Of a stretch of DNA of 64,000 nt, positions 61,961 through 64,000 are shown in pieces. The notes under the pieces are model-generated. The model saw only the letters and a list, made by a program, of their open reading frames with translations. It made no database searches and was not told where the DNA came from. The stretch's first letter is position 1. Each line of letters begins with the position of its first letter. A program made the translations under genes and the position numbers. Source of the stretch: Papilionanthe hookeriana x Papilionanthe teres (Eukaryota; Streptophyta; Magnoliopsida; Asparagales; Orchidaceae); the NCBI GenBank assembly GCA_022702705.1, contig CM040421.1:62226621-62290620 (forward strand). The letters are read 5' to 3'.

Positions 61961-62530
61961 AGGAAGTCTGCTAAGACTTGTCCCTTTACGGCACGAAGAG
62001 GCACGAAAGTTATATCGAACTGCAATAATATCATTGACCATCTGGCAAGTCTGTCGGAAAGCGTTGGACGGGTCATCAAGTATTGCAATGGATTAAATTT
62101 CGAAATCAGGTTGACCTTATGAGAAAGCATGTAATGTCTGAGCTTTTGAGCGGCGAAGATCAGGGCTAAACAATGCTTTTCAATTGCGGGATACCTTATT
62201 TCCGTCGGAAGTAAACGACGGCTTAGGTAGTAAAGAGCATTTTCTTTACCCTCATCATTGACACTGGCTAACGGGGCTCCGAGAGAGTCGTCTAAAGCCG
62301 CGGTATAAAGTATCGCGGTCTACACCGAGGCCGGGGTCTGCTAAGACGGGAGGTGTCATTAAATATTGTTTAATGTCCTCGAAGGCCCTACGGCATTTCT
62401 CTTCCCGAATAAATTTGGCGTCCTTTTTAACTAGTGCCGAGAAAGGCTGACACCTACCTGACAAGTTTGAGATAAAGCGTCGAAGATATGCCAGCTTCCC
62501 TTGAAAAGATCGTAGTTATTTTAAGGTTCT
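61961..62530 (-). pseudogene. E3 RT-linked RNase H and connection domain
   Basis: The minus strand at 62255-62464 reads SGRCQPFSALVKKDAKFIRE and FEDIKQYLMTPPVLADP, then around 62130-62250 LYYLSRRLL, IRYPAIEKHCLALIFAAQKL and RHYMLSHKVN, followed by ARWSMILLQFDITFVPLRAV and KGQVLADFLAAHP. Order and motifs are those of the Gypsy RT thumb/connection and original RNase H. A frame change near 62265-62330 disrupts the stretch that would hold the first acidic residues. Confidence 0.75.
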
Positions 62531-63200
62531 GGGAGGCGGCATTTCTAAGATGGCTTTAATCTTTTCCGGGTCGATTTCAATTCCGCGATGTCGGACAACG
62601 AATCCTAAGAATTTCCGGAGGTGACGCCGAAGGCGCATTTTAAGGGATTCATCTTAAGGTTAAATTGTCTTAATCGTTCGAAAACAATTCTCGAATCATA
62701 CGAGTGGTTTTCCTTTACTTTACTTTTGATGACCACATCATCCACGTAGCATTCGACTTGATTGTGGATGAGATCATAAAAAATTCTTGTCATCGCTCTA
62801 CGGTAGGTTGCTCCTGCGTTCTTCGATCCGAATGGCATCACTTGTGTAGCAATATACTCCGATCGGCGTTACGAATGCTTCGTAAGTTTTTCATCTTCCG
62901 GAGCCATTTTTATCCGGTTGTATCCGAAGATCCATCCATGAATGAGAATATTTCATGTGTTGAAGCGATGTCGATCATTAATTCTGGGATCGGTAGAGGA
63001 AATTCATCTTTTGGACATGCCTTGTTTAAATCTCTGAAATCCACACAAATTCTGATCTGACCATTCTTCTTCCTGACTGGTACCACGTTGGCTAACCAAG
63101 TCGGGTATTGTTCTTCATGGACAAATTTAGCGTCTATTAGCTTTTTAACTTCAGCTATGACTTGTTGTTCGATTTCTAGACGCATTCTTCTGGACCTTGT
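62531..63200 (-). pseudogene. E3 reverse transcriptase (Tat-like)
   Basis: The minus strand at 63185-62910 reads EVKKLIDAKFVHEEQYPTWL, ANVVPVRKKNGQIRICVDFR and DLNKACPKDEFPLP, with FSFMDGSS at the first catalytic Asp. At 62841-62605 it reads MPFGSKNAGATYRRAMTRIF and CYVDDVVIKSK, the intact Y-V-D-D box, then LNPLKCAFGV-type residues (MNPLKCAFGV). A frame change separates the two blocks at 62850-62910. This enzyme copies element RNA into DNA. Confidence 0.85.
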
Positions 63201-64000
63201 CCGGCGGGACGAAGCGAGGATCCACTCCTAGCTTATGGATCGCGACCTCCGGAGCTAAACACGGCATCTCATCGTAGCTCCAAGCAAAACAGTCTTTAAA
63301 TTCCATTAATAACTTAATTATCTCTTCGGAGTCTTCTTTATTGAGTAAGGAGCTAACAAAGGTAGGTCTAGGTTCTTCGCTAGTACCTAAGTTAACTTCC
63401 GTTAACTCGTCTATTGTAGATTTGATCTCTTCCTCGAACTCTGGTGGAGCGTCTCCAATTTGTAAATCTTCGAGTTCTTCCGTAGTTTCCATGCGGTTTT
63501 CATTAGACTCGCAAGTGACAACCATGCAAAATTCGGTATCGTCAGCCGATCCTACGTGCCGAATCCGAGACCATGTTTTGCATTGGGTGGACGACCGGAG
63601 TTATTCCATAATTTTTCAAAATGTTGTGATCGACCTTTCGTCCATTGTCGAGGTAAGAAACCACACTCGAATTAAATTTTGAACACGGGGAGAGTACCAC
63701 TCAAAAGGCAATTCCATTAATTCGATGAAGTAGCATCTTCAAATTGTACATTATTTTCGGTTTTGGAGGAAGGAGCACCACGGTAGAATTTGATGGGCTT
63801 TGCACCACCGCTACGTACCTCTTTGACCTCCATACCCTCGATCTTATTAGAATGGATCGGGGTCAGGGTCATAGTATGTACATAGTGGTTAATCTTCTCG
63901 TACATCGATTTATATTCTTCGTTTCTTTCATCTTCGAGAGGGATTCTGAATTGCGGCTTCTTCCGACTTATTGTCGCTGCTTCTTGTTTGATTTCTTTTT
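63201..64000 (-). pseudogene. E3 pol linker between protease and RT, cut by the window edge
   Basis: 63151-63525 on the minus strand reads PTFVSSLLNKEDSEEIIKLL then MEFKDCFAWSYDEMPCLAPE, the conserved stretch just before RT in Tat-like elements. 63717-63905 reads MYEKINHYVHTMTLTPIHSN and SGGAKPIKFYRGAP, also part of this linker. Protease and gag would lie to the right of the window. Confidence 0.75.

Larger units (their letters stand above)
54322..64000 (-). mobile_element. E3: Tat/Ogre-like retrotransposon with AlkB-type ORF, best preserved copy
   Basis: Minus-strand order from the right edge: pol linker, RT, RNase H, archaeal-type RNase H, integrase, splice acceptor, AlkB-type ORF, 3' UTR with 37-bp repeats, and the first 1460 bp of the 3' LTR. 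A second, archaeal-type RNase H before integrase and hypervariable 3' UTR repeats are hallmarks of the Tat lineage. Gag, protease and the 5' LTR lie outside the window. The 3' LTR is cut off at 54322. Confidence 0.85.

Overview
This window comes from a large, repeat-rich plant nuclear genome. I recognise no ordinary host gene. Almost all 64 kb is nested and decayed Ty3/Gypsy LTR retrotransposon DNA from two plant lineages: Tat/Ogre-like elements (RT, RNase H, a second archaeal-type RNase H, integrase, very long LTRs, tandem repeats in the 3' UTR) and one Athila-like element. No prokaryotic features, CRISPR arrays, rRNA or tRNA genes were seen.

Layout. (1) 1-10038, element E1 (+): last codons of integrase, a decayed AlkB-type ORF, a 3' UTR with ~80-bp tandem repeats, and a 3' LTR (4483-10038) that has lost its promoter. 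(2) 10039-13140: unrecognised AT-rich DNA, then a Tat-like protease relic. (3) ~13140-32480: an Athila-like element (-) with gag, protease, RT, integrase, an env-position ORF and LTR-like DNA. It is split at 21228/28441 by a 7204-bp solo LTR (21233-28436) with TG...CA ends and a 5-bp TAAGA target duplication. (4) ~32480-41904, element E4 (+): a very long LTR built largely of four kinds of tandem repeat, then a leader and broken gag. (5) 41905-54321, element E2 (-): integrase relic, AlkB relic, ~80-bp repeats and a 7240-bp LTR that abuts E4 gag. (6) 54322-64000, element E3 (-), the best preserved: RT, RNase H, archaeal-type RNase H, integrase, AlkB-type ORF, 37-bp repeat array and the first 1.46 kb of an LTR. 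Its gag and 5' LTR lie beyond the right edge.

The most interesting point is that E1, E2 and E3 all carry, in sense and at the same place between integrase and the 3' UTR, an ORF derived from a plant ALKBH9/ALKBH10-type 2-oxoglutarate/Fe(II) RNA demethylase. In E3 the HxD, distal His and R-x5-R residues are all present. Each copy has a pyrimidine-rich 3' splice site a few bases before the ORF's ATG, and related LTRs carry a GTATG-type donor about 300-420 bp downstream of the TATA box. The inferred system is a giant retrotransposon that expresses its own RNA demethylase from a spliced subgenomic mRNA, in the way retroviruses express env. Every copy here has frame-breaking lesions, so none is demonstrably functional, although assembly errors could account for some of them.
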